28,958 nt of DNA, taken from a virus. The stretch lies in IMG/VR virus record IMGVR_UViG_3300008117_000622, positions 1 to 28,958 of that record; one strand, written 5' to 3'. Position 1 is the stretch's first letter; each line of letters starts with the position of its first letter. This document shows, in pieces, positions 1 to 5,831 of the stretch. The position numbers and the translations under genes are program-made. The notes beneath the pieces are model-generated. The model saw nothing but the letters and a program-made list of their open reading frames with translations. It did no database searches and had not been told where the DNA came from.

Positions 1-111
1 CAAATTGATTTTCAAAATTTATACAAAGACAGCAAAAACTCTTTTTATTATGTAGTTTATTCTGTCGAAGAGGCTATAAATATTCTTATCAAACATAATG
101 TAATTATATAA
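1..111 (+). CDS. C-terminal end of an unknown protein (partial)
   Basis: An open frame runs from the first base of the window to a TAA at 109-111 and gives 36 residues ending in NVII. The next gene starts one base later, the tight packing expected of a co-directional upstream gene. The peptide is rich in Asn, Lys, Ile and Tyr like its neighbours and has no motif I recognise. Only the tail is visible, so no function can be offered. It could be chance open frame, but the spacing to the ATG at 113 argues that it is real. Confidence 0.5.
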   Translation, partial: QIDFQNLYKDSKNSFYYVVYSVEEAINILIKHNVII

Positions 112-112
112 T

Positions 113-760
113 ATGGCAACTTACCTTACCGATGCAATTAAACAAGAAATAGCTCAGCATTTAAAAAATAATTGGCAAATAATAGATATAACAAATCGCT
201 ACAATATCTGCCCTGCAACAATTAGAAAAATTAACAAAATGTATAATTGTAACAGAATTATACCTGCCGACGAAAACATTGGCTATTTAAGAAAGAAAGA
301 AAAAGAAAACAACAATATTAACATAATGCCCAAAATAATTAATGAACGCATTAATAAAAATATTGATAAGCATAATGTTGAACTGGATTTAGAAGCTTTT
401 AAATATTTTAAAGAACAAACCAAAGAATATTTTAACCCAATGTTATGCGATAAAATAATTGCCAAAGATAAAAGACCATATGAAATTCAATATCATAATA
501 CTCACGGTTTTGTTAATGTATCTTATATTTATCAAGATGTTAACGAAACCTTTAAATACAAATTTATTAATGATTTTTATAAAAACAAATTAACAAAAGA
601 AAATTTAAAAGAATTGATTGCAAAGAAAAATATTTTTGAGGCTATTATTGATAAAGATAATAATAAATGTGTCTTTGATTTAGATTTGTTTTTAAATAAT
701 GCTGTATATAAAGAAGCAGTTAATTTATCTAATATTACAAAAGTAGCACCGAAAATATGA
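113..760 (+). CDS. Helix-turn-helix protein of unknown function
   Basis: The 215-aa protein has a helix-turn-helix-like segment at about residues 8-45 (helix, turn at NICPAT, second helix IRKINKMY), followed by a Lys/Asn-rich linker (about 58-90) and a C-terminal domain I do not recognise. The N-terminus suggests DNA binding, as in small phage regulators or recombinase-type HTH modules; that is inference. It opens the visible rightward cluster, starts one base after the preceding stop and ends in an ATGA overlap with the next gene, so the genes are probably co-translated. Its last residues, TKVAPKI, are the same as the last residues of the next gene because both are encoded by a near-identical 26-bp repeat. 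I see no obvious ribosome binding site before its ATG. Confidence 0.6.
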   Translation: MATYLTDAIKQEIAQHLKNNWQIIDITNRYNICPATIRKINKMYNCNRIIPADENIGYLRKKEKENNNINIMPKIINERINKNIDKHNVELDLEAFKYFKEQTKEYFNPMLCDKIIAKDKRPYEIQYHNTHGFVNVSYIYQDVNETFKYKFINDFYKNKLTKENLKELIAKKNIFEAIIDKDNNKCVFDLDLFLNNAVYKEAVNLSNITKVAPKI

Positions 761-762
761 TA
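737..762 (+). repeat. 26-bp direct repeat at a gene junction, copy 1
   Basis: This segment matches 940-965 at 24 of 26 positions (differences at 745 and 748). It encodes the C-terminus TKVAPKI of one gene and carries the ATGA stop-start overlap that begins the next. Confidence 0.85.
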
Positions 763-963
763 AATGATAACCCAAAGCCAAACAAAGTAGATATGTGTGG
801 AATTCAAAAGAAAGGAATTGGAGGTGATTTTAGTAATGAAGATTTTAAATTTATTGCATTCTTTTTTTTTATTGTTTTTGTTGTTGTAGCGGTTATGCAA
901 CCTAAACAAAAAAATAATACTCACACAATTGATTGCAAAACAAAAGTTGCCCCGAAAATATGA
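757..963 (+). CDS. Small single-pass membrane protein
   Basis: The 68-aa protein has one strongly hydrophobic segment at residues 31-47 (FIAFFFFIVFVVVAV), a polar N-terminus and a short Asn/Lys-rich tail ending TKVAPKI. It starts in an ATGA overlap with the HTH gene and ends in an ATGA overlap with the GNAT gene. An alternative start deserves attention: GGAGGTGAT at 820-828 lies ahead of an ATG at 836 in the +1 register. That frame encodes 17 mostly hydrophobic residues and ends at TAG 887-889, but a nine-T run at 862-870 would let a -1 slip rejoin this frame and make a 42-aa membrane peptide. I cannot tell from sequence which start is used. Function is unknown. Confidence 0.5.
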   Translation: MINDNPKPNKVDMCGIQKKGIGGDFSNEDFKFIAFFFFIVFVVVAVMQPKQKNNTHTIDCKTKVAPKI

Positions 964-965
964 TA
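940..965 (+). repeat. 26-bp direct repeat at a gene junction, copy 2
   Basis: This is the second copy of the repeat at 737-762, exactly 203 bp downstream. Again it encodes TKVAPKI and supplies the ATGA overlap, here leading into the GNAT gene. Confidence 0.85.
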
Positions 966-1262
966 CAAACAATTGATGAGTATAAAATAATCGAGAATGG
1001 GGAGGTTGTTGGCGAGATTGCTTTATGGCAATATAGCAATCAAAAATTTCCCCAGATTGAATATAAAGTAAAACTAGAGCATCAAAATAAAGGCATTATG
1101 ACAAGGCACTTGCCAATTTATCTTGATAGAATAAAGGGTTTTGGCAAGGTTTTAGCGGTGGTTATGGAGGATAACTTAATAAGTATCAAACTATTATTAG
1201 CTAACGGCTTTAAAGAGCTTGGAAAGATTAACAACAAAAGGATTTTTATTTGTGAATTATAA
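960..1262 (+). CDS. Small GNAT-family acetyltransferase-like protein
   Basis: The 100-aa product fits a minimal GNAT fold. Residues about 9-25 form the early strands (ENGEVVGEIALW). A motif-A-like stretch, VKLEHQNKGIMTRHLP, carries a QxxGxx version of the acetyl-CoA pyrophosphate loop. A motif-B-like end, SIKLLLANGFKELGKI, is the usual NxxSxxLxxxxGF pattern of the family. I chose the ATG at 960, which overlaps the preceding stop as ATGA; an alternative codon at 933 would add nine residues with no support. The gene overlaps the methyltransferase start by 11 nt, so the two are probably made together. The substrate is unknown. Protein acetylation is the family default. A role in DNA modification, as for the GNAT-fold Mom protein of phage Mu, is speculation from the neighbour. 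Confidence 0.72.
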   Translation: MIQTIDEYKIIENGEVVGEIALWQYSNQKFPQIEYKVKLEHQNKGIMTRHLPIYLDRIKGFGKVLAVVMEDNLISIKLLLANGFKELGKINNKRIFICEL

Positions 1263-2154
1263 AACTTGGCAAGATGGCAGAATAAAACTATACAACGGCG
1301 ATTGCTTGGAGCTTATGGAGAATATGCAAGACAAGGTTAACTTGGTTTTGATCGATCCGCCGTATGGTTTATTAGATCATAAAATAGAAACTAATATTGA
1401 TATAGAGTTATTTTTAAAATTATGTAAAAAAATATTAAATGACAATGACTTTTTAATTTACTTCGGTCAACAACCAATGATAACTGACTGGAATTATATT
1501 GCTAACAAGCTTTTTAATTATAAAAATGAAGTTATTTGGTATAAAAGAGGTATTTCGTGTCCTTTTACCGAAATGAAAAGAGTTTTTGAGAATATTATGA
1601 TTTATTGTAGTGGCAAGAAAAAATATAATGATGTAAAAATAAGATACACTGATATTTTAGAAAATATGTGCGAGTTTATATCTTTAAAAAGTTTTAAAAA
1701 AAATATTAATCTATTAGAAAATTTATGCAAAGAAGATAGAATTTTTGAGTTAAAAGATTTTTTTAATGGCAAGGTTTTATTTCAAAAAAATAAAAGTTCC
1801 GAAAATGGTAAAATATATAATATAAAACAAAAACCTTCAAGAGAAATCGCTACTTTTAAATTTATTAGAGATGGATTTGGTTTAAGAAATTTATTATCTT
1901 TTAATTCAAAAAATAATGATGGAAAGTTATACAATCATCCGACAATTAAGCCATTAGAATTAATACAATATCTTATATTAATTTGTTCGCAACCTAACGA
2001 TCTTGTTTTTGATGGTTTTAGTGGTAGTGGCACAACCGCCATATCTTGTATCAAAACTAATCGCAGATTTATCGGTTGCGAACTTGACAAAGAATATTTT
2101 AATTTAGCTTGCAATAGAATTGATGCAGAATTAAAACAAGGTAATTTATTTTAA
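1252..2154 (+). CDS. DNA N6-adenine/N4-cytosine methyltransferase, beta class
   Basis: The protein (about 300 aa) shows the permuted motif order of beta-class amino-methyltransferases. Catalytic motif IV DPPYG is near residues 35-39, a long variable middle (about 105-225) is the likely target-recognition region, motif X HPTIKP is near 229-234, and the SAM-binding motif I FDGFSGSGTT is near 253-262, followed by an acidic GCELD. DPPY favours adenine-N6 as target, though N4-cytosine enzymes of this fold exist. I chose the GTG at 1252 because AAGGA (1238-1242) sits nine bases upstream; a TTG at 1219 would add 11 residues. The start overlaps the GNAT gene. No restriction endonuclease is next to it, so it is best read as an orphan phage methyltransferase for self-protection or regulation. 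Confidence 0.9.
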   Translation: MNYKTWQDGRIKLYNGDCLELMENMQDKVNLVLIDPPYGLLDHKIETNIDIELFLKLCKKILNDNDFLIYFGQQPMITDWNYIANKLFNYKNEVIWYKRGISCPFTEMKRVFENIMIYCSGKKKYNDVKIRYTDILENMCEFISLKSFKKNINLLENLCKEDRIFELKDFFNGKVLFQKNKSSENGKIYNIKQKPSREIATFKFIRDGFGLRNLLSFNSKNNDGKLYNHPTIKPLELIQYLILICSQPNDLVFDGFSGSGTTAISCIKTNRRFIGCELDKEYFNLACNRIDAELKQGNLF

Positions 2155-2273
2155 TGTTTTTTGATTTTTTGGTATTGAGAAACTATTTTGGAATGAAAAA
2201 TAAAAAACTATAAAAACTAGCTAAAAAATTAGTTAAAAAATCCTTCGGCAGTCAATAAAATCAATGCCTCGTT

Positions 2274-2299
2274 CCATTTTGTTAATGTCAACAAAATGG
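2274..2299. promoter_or_regulatory. Perfect 10-bp inverted repeat
   Basis: CCATTTTGTT (2274-2283) and AACAAAATGG (2290-2299) are perfect inverted arms around a 6-nt centre. There is no T-run on either side, so it is a poor terminator and a better candidate for a dimeric protein-binding site or cruciform. It lies 21 bp before the first repeat cluster. Confidence 0.6.
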
Positions 2300-2313
2300 G
2301 AGTAATTAAAATA

Positions 2314-2358
2314 AATAAACAAAAGATAAACGAAAGATAAACGAAAAGATAAACGAAA
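2314..2358 (+). repeat. GATAAAC repeat cluster 1
   Basis: Three GATAAAC motifs start at 2325, 2336 and 2348 (spacings 11 and 12 bp), preceded by a degenerate AATAAAC at 2314. The units vary slightly (aaaa, gaaa, gaaaa linkers), so this looks like an older, diverged half of the array at 2394-2437. Confidence 0.8.
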
Positions 2359-2393
2359 CTGCCACCGAGCCAGTAAAATCAAGGATCTAAAAA

Positions 2394-2437
2394 GATAAAC
2401 AAAAGATAAACAAAAGATAAACAAAAGATAAACAAAA
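2394..2437 (+). repeat. GATAAAC iteron-like array, four perfect 11-bp units
   Basis: Four identical GATAAACAAAA units start at 2394, 2405, 2416 and 2427. The 11-bp period is close to one helical turn, so a bound protein would stack on one face of the DNA. The array ends three bases before a TTGACA -35 element. Such arrays are known as iterons at replication origins or as operator arrays; which applies here is not decided by the sequence. Confidence 0.9.
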
Positions 2438-2440
2438 CTA

Positions 2441-2469
2441 TTGACAAGTTAAAAATAATGCATCATAAT
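2441..2469 (+). promoter_or_regulatory. Sigma70-like promoter next to the repeat array
   Basis: TTGACA (2441-2446, consensus -35), a 17-bp spacer and CATAAT (2464-2469, five of six matches to -10) point rightward. Transcription would start near 2476. AT-rich DNA yields chance promoters, but a perfect -35 with ideal spacing right after four direct repeats is notable. Confidence 0.65.
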
Positions 2470-2475
2470 TATCTT

Positions 2476-2547
2476 GTTCAAAAGCAATTCTTGTTTTTGA
2501 GTTTGCATCATTGCAAGGGGTGGCAATAGTTACCCCTTGTTTATTTT
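2476..2547 (+). ncRNA. Candidate small RNA, about 70 nt
   Basis: Between the promoter at 2441-2469 and the terminator at 2514-2547 there is room for a short transcript with no useful open frame. It can fold a 5' hairpin TCAAAA/TTTTGA (2478-2483 with 2495-2500), a hairpin TTGCA/TGCAA (2503-2507 with 2512-2516), and the terminator stem. The second and third hairpins share bases 2514-2516 and would compete. The transcript ends inside the stop codon of the convergent nuclease gene, so read-through would be antisense to that mRNA. No known RNA family is recognised. Confidence 0.4.
2514..2547 (+). terminator. Rho-independent terminator, rightward
   Basis: CAAGGGGT (2514-2521) pairs with ACCCCTTG (2532-2539) around a 10-nt loop and is followed by TTTATTTT (2540-2547). 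On the opposite strand the hairpin has no T-run, so it works for rightward transcripts, shielding the lysis genes from the left cluster. Confidence 0.75.
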
Positions 2548-2977
2548 ACTTGCACCAGTCTTTTGTTTTAGTTCCACCATCATAATAAACAGCCAAGCCG
2601 TTTCTAACAAGCTCATCTGCAAGGTTTAAGCCGTTTTTATCTACATTGACTAAATATCTGCCGTATTTATCTAATTCTAAATAAACAATCTCAACACCGC
2701 CCTTAACAAAGTTAGAAACAAATTCTTTTGCTTTTAAGCCAAGTTCAATCTCTTTTTTACATTTTGCAGCTTGTTTAAAACTTTCAGGAGCATCAATACC
2801 TGCTATTCTATGATTTTTTTGCAATAAATCAGCAGGAGGTTTTGGGTTAATTATAACAATAGTATCGCCGTCTATCACTCTATCAATTGTTGTAGCATAA
2901 CTATTGATAGAAACAAAAAGACAAATAATAAATAAAATTGTTGCGAAAATAAAAAATAGTATATCTTTTTTTTGCAT
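2546..2977 (-). CDS. Secreted staphylococcal-nuclease-like thermonuclease
   Basis: The 143-aa protein starts with a positively charged N-terminus, a hydrophobic stretch (residues 6-24) and NSYA, a plausible signal-peptidase site after Ala28. A SNase domain follows. The catalytic residues are all present: DGDT (36-39), RIAGIDAPE (Arg57, Asp62, Glu65) and DKYGR with Arg107. So it should be an active Ca-dependent nuclease exported to the periplasm or held by an uncleaved anchor. It is the last gene of the leftward operon, one base after the membrane-protein gene. Degradation of host or competing DNA around lysis is a reasonable role, but is inferred. Length is typical for a compact SNase. Confidence 0.85.
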   Translation of the reverse strand: MQKKDILFFIFATILFIICLFVSINSYATTIDRVIDGDTIVIINPKPPADLLQKNHRIAGIDAPESFKQAAKCKKEIELGLKAKEFVSNFVKGGVEIVYLELDKYGRYLVNVDKNGLNLADELVRNGLAVYYDGGTKTKDWCK

Positions 2978-2978
2978 A

Positions 2979-3356
2979 TTAAAAAATTTTTTTAATGTTT
3001 GGTTTCTTTTTATGATTTTTAAGTATAATTAACATTGTAATTAACCAGCCTATAAACCATATTATAGTTGCTTGAAAAATTTTTGAGTTTAGGTAGGCAA
3101 TATTATTAACAGCATTAAAACCAAATTTACTTAACAAATCTAATGTAATATAACTATTAACAAAAAATTTTGCTACCATCAAAAAATAACCAGTAATGCC
3201 ATAAAAAAAGATTGCACCTAAAACTTTTGTAAAAGTCTCATTTTTATCAAGTTTTAGCCAATCCCAGTTGTTTTTACCAGTTTTATTAGTAAAGATAGGT
3301 AATTTATTAAAAACCGCCCTAAATAGCTTAAAATACAAATTTAATATAAACTTCAT
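2979..3356 (-). CDS. Two-TM membrane protein, lysis region
   Basis: The 125-aa protein has two hydrophobic segments (about 44-66 and 93-112), a basic amphipathic N-terminus and a Lys-rich C-terminus (KNHKKKPNIKKIF). By the positive-inside rule both ends would be cytoplasmic. I recognise no family. It overlaps the DUF5675 gene by 4 nt (ATGA) and sits one base from the nuclease gene. A second holin, an antiholin or a membrane partner of the nuclease are possible; the 90-aa protein at 5559-5831 looks more like the main holin. Function unassigned. Confidence 0.6.
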   Translation of the reverse strand: MKFILNLYFKLFRAVFNKLPIFTNKTGKNNWDWLKLDKNETFTKVLGAIFFYGITGYFLMVAKFFVNSYITLDLLSKFGFNAVNNIAYLNSKIFQATIIWFIGWLITMLIILKNHKKKPNIKKIF

Positions 3357-3865
3357 AAAACTAAATTTTTGTTTTTGATTAATAATTTTTGCTTTACTAA
3401 TTCTTGCTCGCTGTCAATAATTGTCAAAGTAAATTTGTTGCCACCGATAAATTTATTTAATGCTTCTAAACTTTCAGCACTATTTAAACCAGTAAAAATT
3501 TTATTTTTATCGTTAATAATCCAATCTACTGGGGCAATGCATCCGTGTAATTGTTGCATCCAGTTTGCCTGATGTATTCTTATGCCATCTCTGCCCTCTA
3601 CATTTAAAACTAAAAATAAATCGGTTTGAAACTTCGGCGAAAATGTTTTTTTTACTTGGTAAGTTCCAATAGGTATGCAACAACTTTCATTAATTGGAGT
3701 TTTTTTATCATCTCTTTTGTTGCTATTACCTTTATAAAAGAGTGGTCTTTCAATTGTATAGCATATTGGCTCAAAATTTACTTTATCTAGCTCTGGTGTG
3801 GTTAAAATGCCAAGAGTGGCTCCATCACCATTTTTAGTGTAATATCTTTTAAGTAAAAGTTGCAT
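3353..3865 (-). CDS. DUF5675-like protein, possible cell-wall enzyme
   Basis: The 170-aa protein matches the pattern I associate with DUF5675: GILTTPELD near the start, ICYTIERP, SCCIPIGTYQV, then GRDGIRIHQANW and LHGCI. The His-x-x-Asn followed about a dozen residues later by Gly-Cys recalls the HxN...GC core of L,D-transpeptidase-like folds, so a peptidoglycan role is possible but unproven. No signal peptide or membrane segment is seen. It lies in the lysis cluster one base after the lipoprotein gene and overlaps the next gene by 4 nt, as expected of lysis-cassette members. Confidence 0.7.
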   Translation of the reverse strand: MQLLLKRYYTKNGDGATLGILTTPELDKVNFEPICYTIERPLFYKGNSNKRDDKKTPINESCCIPIGTYQVKKTFSPKFQTDLFLVLNVEGRDGIRIHQANWMQQLHGCIAPVDWIINDKNKIFTGLNSAESLEALNKFIGGNKFTLTIIDSEQELVKQKLLIKNKNLVL

Positions 3866-3866
3866 T

Positions 3867-4139
3867 TTATTTTAATTTAAATTGGTTAAAACATTTTTCT
3901 TTTGCCTCCTCGTCTGGCAAACAACCGCATTTTTTAACTGCCATTATTAAAACAAGGTGAGTAAATACTGGCTGGCTCAATACTTCATTTTGCTTTACAA
4001 TCTCTTTTATATCTAAACTAGGTATAATATCGCAACAATTTTGATTACTAGTCTGCAAAGTTAAAGTCTTCAATTTGTTGCAAGAGGCGAGACCGCTCAT
4101 TAATATCATAAGTAGACACATTACTTTTAATTTTTTCAT
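3867..4139 (-). CDS. Small lipoprotein, candidate o-spanin
   Basis: The 90-aa protein starts MKKLKVMCLL, followed by a hydrophobic core and a clear lipobox LASC with the lipidated Cys at residue 20; the residue after it (Asn) does not forbid outer-membrane sorting. The mature part has several Cys (QNCCD, KKCGCLP, EKCF). Its first 92 nt lie inside the 3' end of the upstream membrane-protein gene in another frame, the classic Rz/Rz1 layout. That makes an outer-membrane spanin the leading guess. Against it, the mature part is not proline-rich like lambda Rz1. It indicates a Gram-negative host. Confidence 0.72.
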   Translation of the reverse strand: MKKLKVMCLLMILMSGLASCNKLKTLTLQTSNQNCCDIIPSLDIKEIVKQNEVLSQPVFTHLVLIMAVKKCGCLPDEEAKEKCFNQFKLK

Positions 4140-4968
4140 ATTTTATAATAGTTTTAATTGTTTTTGTTTGATTGTCTAAATTCGCAGAAGTTATTATATT
4201 TTCACAAATTAATTTCTCGTCTTCTCTTGCTTTAATAACAGCATTTTTAGTTTGCTGTTTCATAAAAGCAATTGTTAGAATATATATCGCAATAATTAAT
4301 GTAGATGCAATTTTAATCATAAAATATTGTTTTAATTTATCTAAATAAAAAGTTGCATTTTCACAATATTTATTGCTCCAACTTGTCATTGAGATGGCAT
4401 AAATAACTTTTTTTTCAGTATTTATTACACCGCTTAACCATAAAGTATGTATATTATCAAAATTAGGCGATTGTTTTAATATTTCGTAAATTGTCAAATA
4501 TCTTTCAATATTAAAAGTTGCCAAATTTAATTCTTTTGTTTCATTTTCAATAGCAATATCTTTTAATAATTTATATGTTTCAAAATCTACATTATAATCG
4601 CTTCTATATTTTTCTTGCAAGGTTAAATCTAATAAACATTCTGCACTATAATTTTTATCGCAAGCCCAAAACTCTTTAAATTTACCATAATAATTGCTAG
4701 TGGTTTCGCTACTAATAACACTTACAGCAATTGCATTTTTATCACCGCATTTTCTTAAAATATTTTGTATCTCTTTTTTAATTCTCTCGTCTTGTATCGC
4801 ATCAACATAAATAGAATTATCGTAATGTTTTTTTATTATAAAAAAACCACTAATTGCAATTGTAATTGCTAGTAAAATAACAATTAACAATATTTTGTTA
4901 AAAGATTTTATTAGTTTAAAAAAACCATTAATAGCATTGATTTTAGATAAAATATCAAACAAGAACAT
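4048..4968 (-). CDS. Two-TM protein with periplasmic domain, i-spanin-like tail
   Basis: The 306-aa protein has a basic N-terminus, TM1 at about 26-45, a roughly 170-residue domain with four Cys (74, 103, 111, 202) that is probably periplasmic and disulfide-bonded, TM2 at about 217-236, and a charged helical tail (237-306) ending ERSRLLQQIEDFNFAD. TM2 plus tail looks like a short Rz-type i-spanin, and the lipoprotein gene nested in its 3' end supports that. The simple topology (N-in, TM1 out, TM2 in) would put the tail in the cytoplasm, which a spanin cannot have. It may instead be a sensor-type lysis regulator. The gene overlaps the preceding one by 14 nt. Family not recognised. Confidence 0.65.
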   Translation of the reverse strand: MFLFDILSKINAINGFFKLIKSFNKILLIVILLAITIAISGFFIIKKHYDNSIYVDAIQDERIKKEIQNILRKCGDKNAIAVSVISSETTSNYYGKFKEFWACDKNYSAECLLDLTLQEKYRSDYNVDFETYKLLKDIAIENETKELNLATFNIERYLTIYEILKQSPNFDNIHTLWLSGVINTEKKVIYAISMTSWSNKYCENATFYLDKLKQYFMIKIASTLIIAIYILTIAFMKQQTKNAVIKAREDEKLICENIITSANLDNQTKTIKTIIKYEKIKSNVSTYDINERSRLLQQIEDFNFAD

Positions 4969-5569
4969 TAAAAATAGGTAATTTAGTTATTTCGAGAGGG
5001 CTCGGATTAAAATCTTTTAAATTATAAACTCCCATTTTTTTTAAGTTCCAGCGAATATGCAAAGCACAATGTCTTTTTTGTTGTGAGTTTTGTATTTTTA
5101 ATATTTTTGCTTTTAACCAGTTTGGTAATAATTGTTCCCAATACTCCATACCAAGTGGCAAAGATAAAAAAGCATATTTTTTACCAACTTGACTTTTAGC
5201 ATCGGCAACACCATTTTCTATTTGTTGTGCCGTAAGCGGTTGTTTAAGGCTTAACAAGGCAATTTTATCTTGTTTTAAAAAGTAATCATCAAAAGTCCAA
5301 AATACATTTTCTTTTTCTATACTTTGCCAATGATATATAACGACATCCCTATATTGTCCGCCCTGAAAATTTTGTTCGCTTACTTTAAAACTAATTTTAT
5401 TTACATCTCTTTTAACTTCATAACAAATTGCCACATGTTGCGGAGCTTCTTTATCGCCTTTTTCTTTTGAAAAAAACGGAATCAATTGTAAATACCAAGC
5501 TTTACGATAAAAAGCCAAACAATCACCATCTTTTAAATTATTGTAAATAATTTTTAAATTAGTTTTCAT
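4955..5569 (-). CDS. Permuted papain-like (NlpC/P60-type) protein A
   Basis: From the ATG at 5569 the product is 204 aa. It opens LKDGDCLAFYR, then QHVAICYE (His45), a Glu at 65 (KVSEQ) and, far downstream, HCALHIRWNL (Cys168), followed by SPLEITKLPIF. A His before the Cys, separated by more than 100 residues, is the circularly permuted NlpC/P60 or YiiX-like arrangement. No signal peptide or TM is seen. I chose 5569 rather than the TTG-type start at 5608 because it lets the fold begin at the LKDGD motif and leaves only an 11-nt overlap with the holin-like gene. Endolysin-type peptidase is inferred from context; members can also be amidases or acyltransferases. Confidence 0.72.
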   Translation of the reverse strand: MKTNLKIIYNNLKDGDCLAFYRKAWYLQLIPFFSKEKGDKEAPQHVAICYEVKRDVNKISFKVSEQNFQGGQYRDVVIYHWQSIEKENVFWTFDDYFLKQDKIALLSLKQPLTAQQIENGVADAKSQVGKKYAFLSLPLGMEYWEQLLPNWLKAKILKIQNSQQKRHCALHIRWNLKKMGVYNLKDFNPSPLEITKLPIFNVLV

Positions 5570-5831
5570 TTTTATTGTTTTTAAAATTTTTTTCAAAAAT
5601 AGTTGCACCTACTAAACCACCGCCAGTATAAAGCAAAGAACTTAACAAACTAACTAACTGATCGTCTAAACTTTTGTCAAAATGTAGTTTCATAAATACA
5701 GAATAGGCGATTAAAAAACCAGCCTCGGTTATCATTAAAAAACCAATTAATCTTTTACTCGAAACAGTGCCTTTCGGGCTTAAAAAAGTTAATTTAAAAA
5801 GATTGTAAAATTTTAATAAAAACTTTTCCAT
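5559..5831 (-). CDS. Holin-like two-TM protein
   Basis: The 90-aa protein has a basic N-terminus, TM1 at about 28-46 (LIGFLMITEAGFLIAYSVF), a short acidic loop (DKSLDDQ) and TM2 at about 59-79 (LVSLLSSLLYTGGGLVGATIF), then a charged tail (EKNFKNNKNEN). Size, two TMs with a Gly-rich second segment, and charged C-terminus fit small class II holins. It lies between two papain-like enzyme genes, touching one and overlapping the other by 11 nt, which is where a holin is expected. Similar short phage membrane proteins of unknown role exist, so holin is a good but unproven call. Confidence 0.68.
   Translation of the reverse strand: MEKFLLKFYNLFKLTFLSPKGTVSSKRLIGFLMITEAGFLIAYSVFMKLHFDKSLDDQLVSLLSSLLYTGGGLVGATIFEKNFKNNKNEN

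Larger units (their letters stand above)
2155..2545. other. Convergent intergenic control region
   Basis: About 390 bp between the rightward methyltransferase and the leftward nuclease gene. I see no convincing protein gene; the one sizeable leftward open frame is a translation of the short repeats. The region holds an inverted repeat (2274-2299), two GATAAAC clusters, a sigma70-like promoter and a terminator, each listed separately. A weak leftward hairpin followed by T-rich sequence around 2210-2240 could end the structural operon, but its stem is only five base pairs. Confidence 0.7.

Noticed and set aside
577-972. Leftward 131-codon open frame opposite the left cluster
   Set aside because: It runs antisense to three rightward genes that have coupled starts; composition is Phe/Ile/Lys-rich as expected of a shadow frame in AT-rich DNA.
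2233-2424. Leftward 63-codon open frame through the repeat region
   Set aside because: Most of it is a translation of the GATAAAC repeats (recurrent LSFVYLF-like peptides), with no ribosome site.
2314-2437. CRISPR-like array
   Set aside because: Units are only 11 bp with no unique spacers of constant length; this is an iteron or operator type repeat.
2514-2547. Terminator of the leftward structural operon
   Set aside because: In the leftward direction the hairpin is followed by CAATGATGC, not a T-run; it suits rightward transcripts only.
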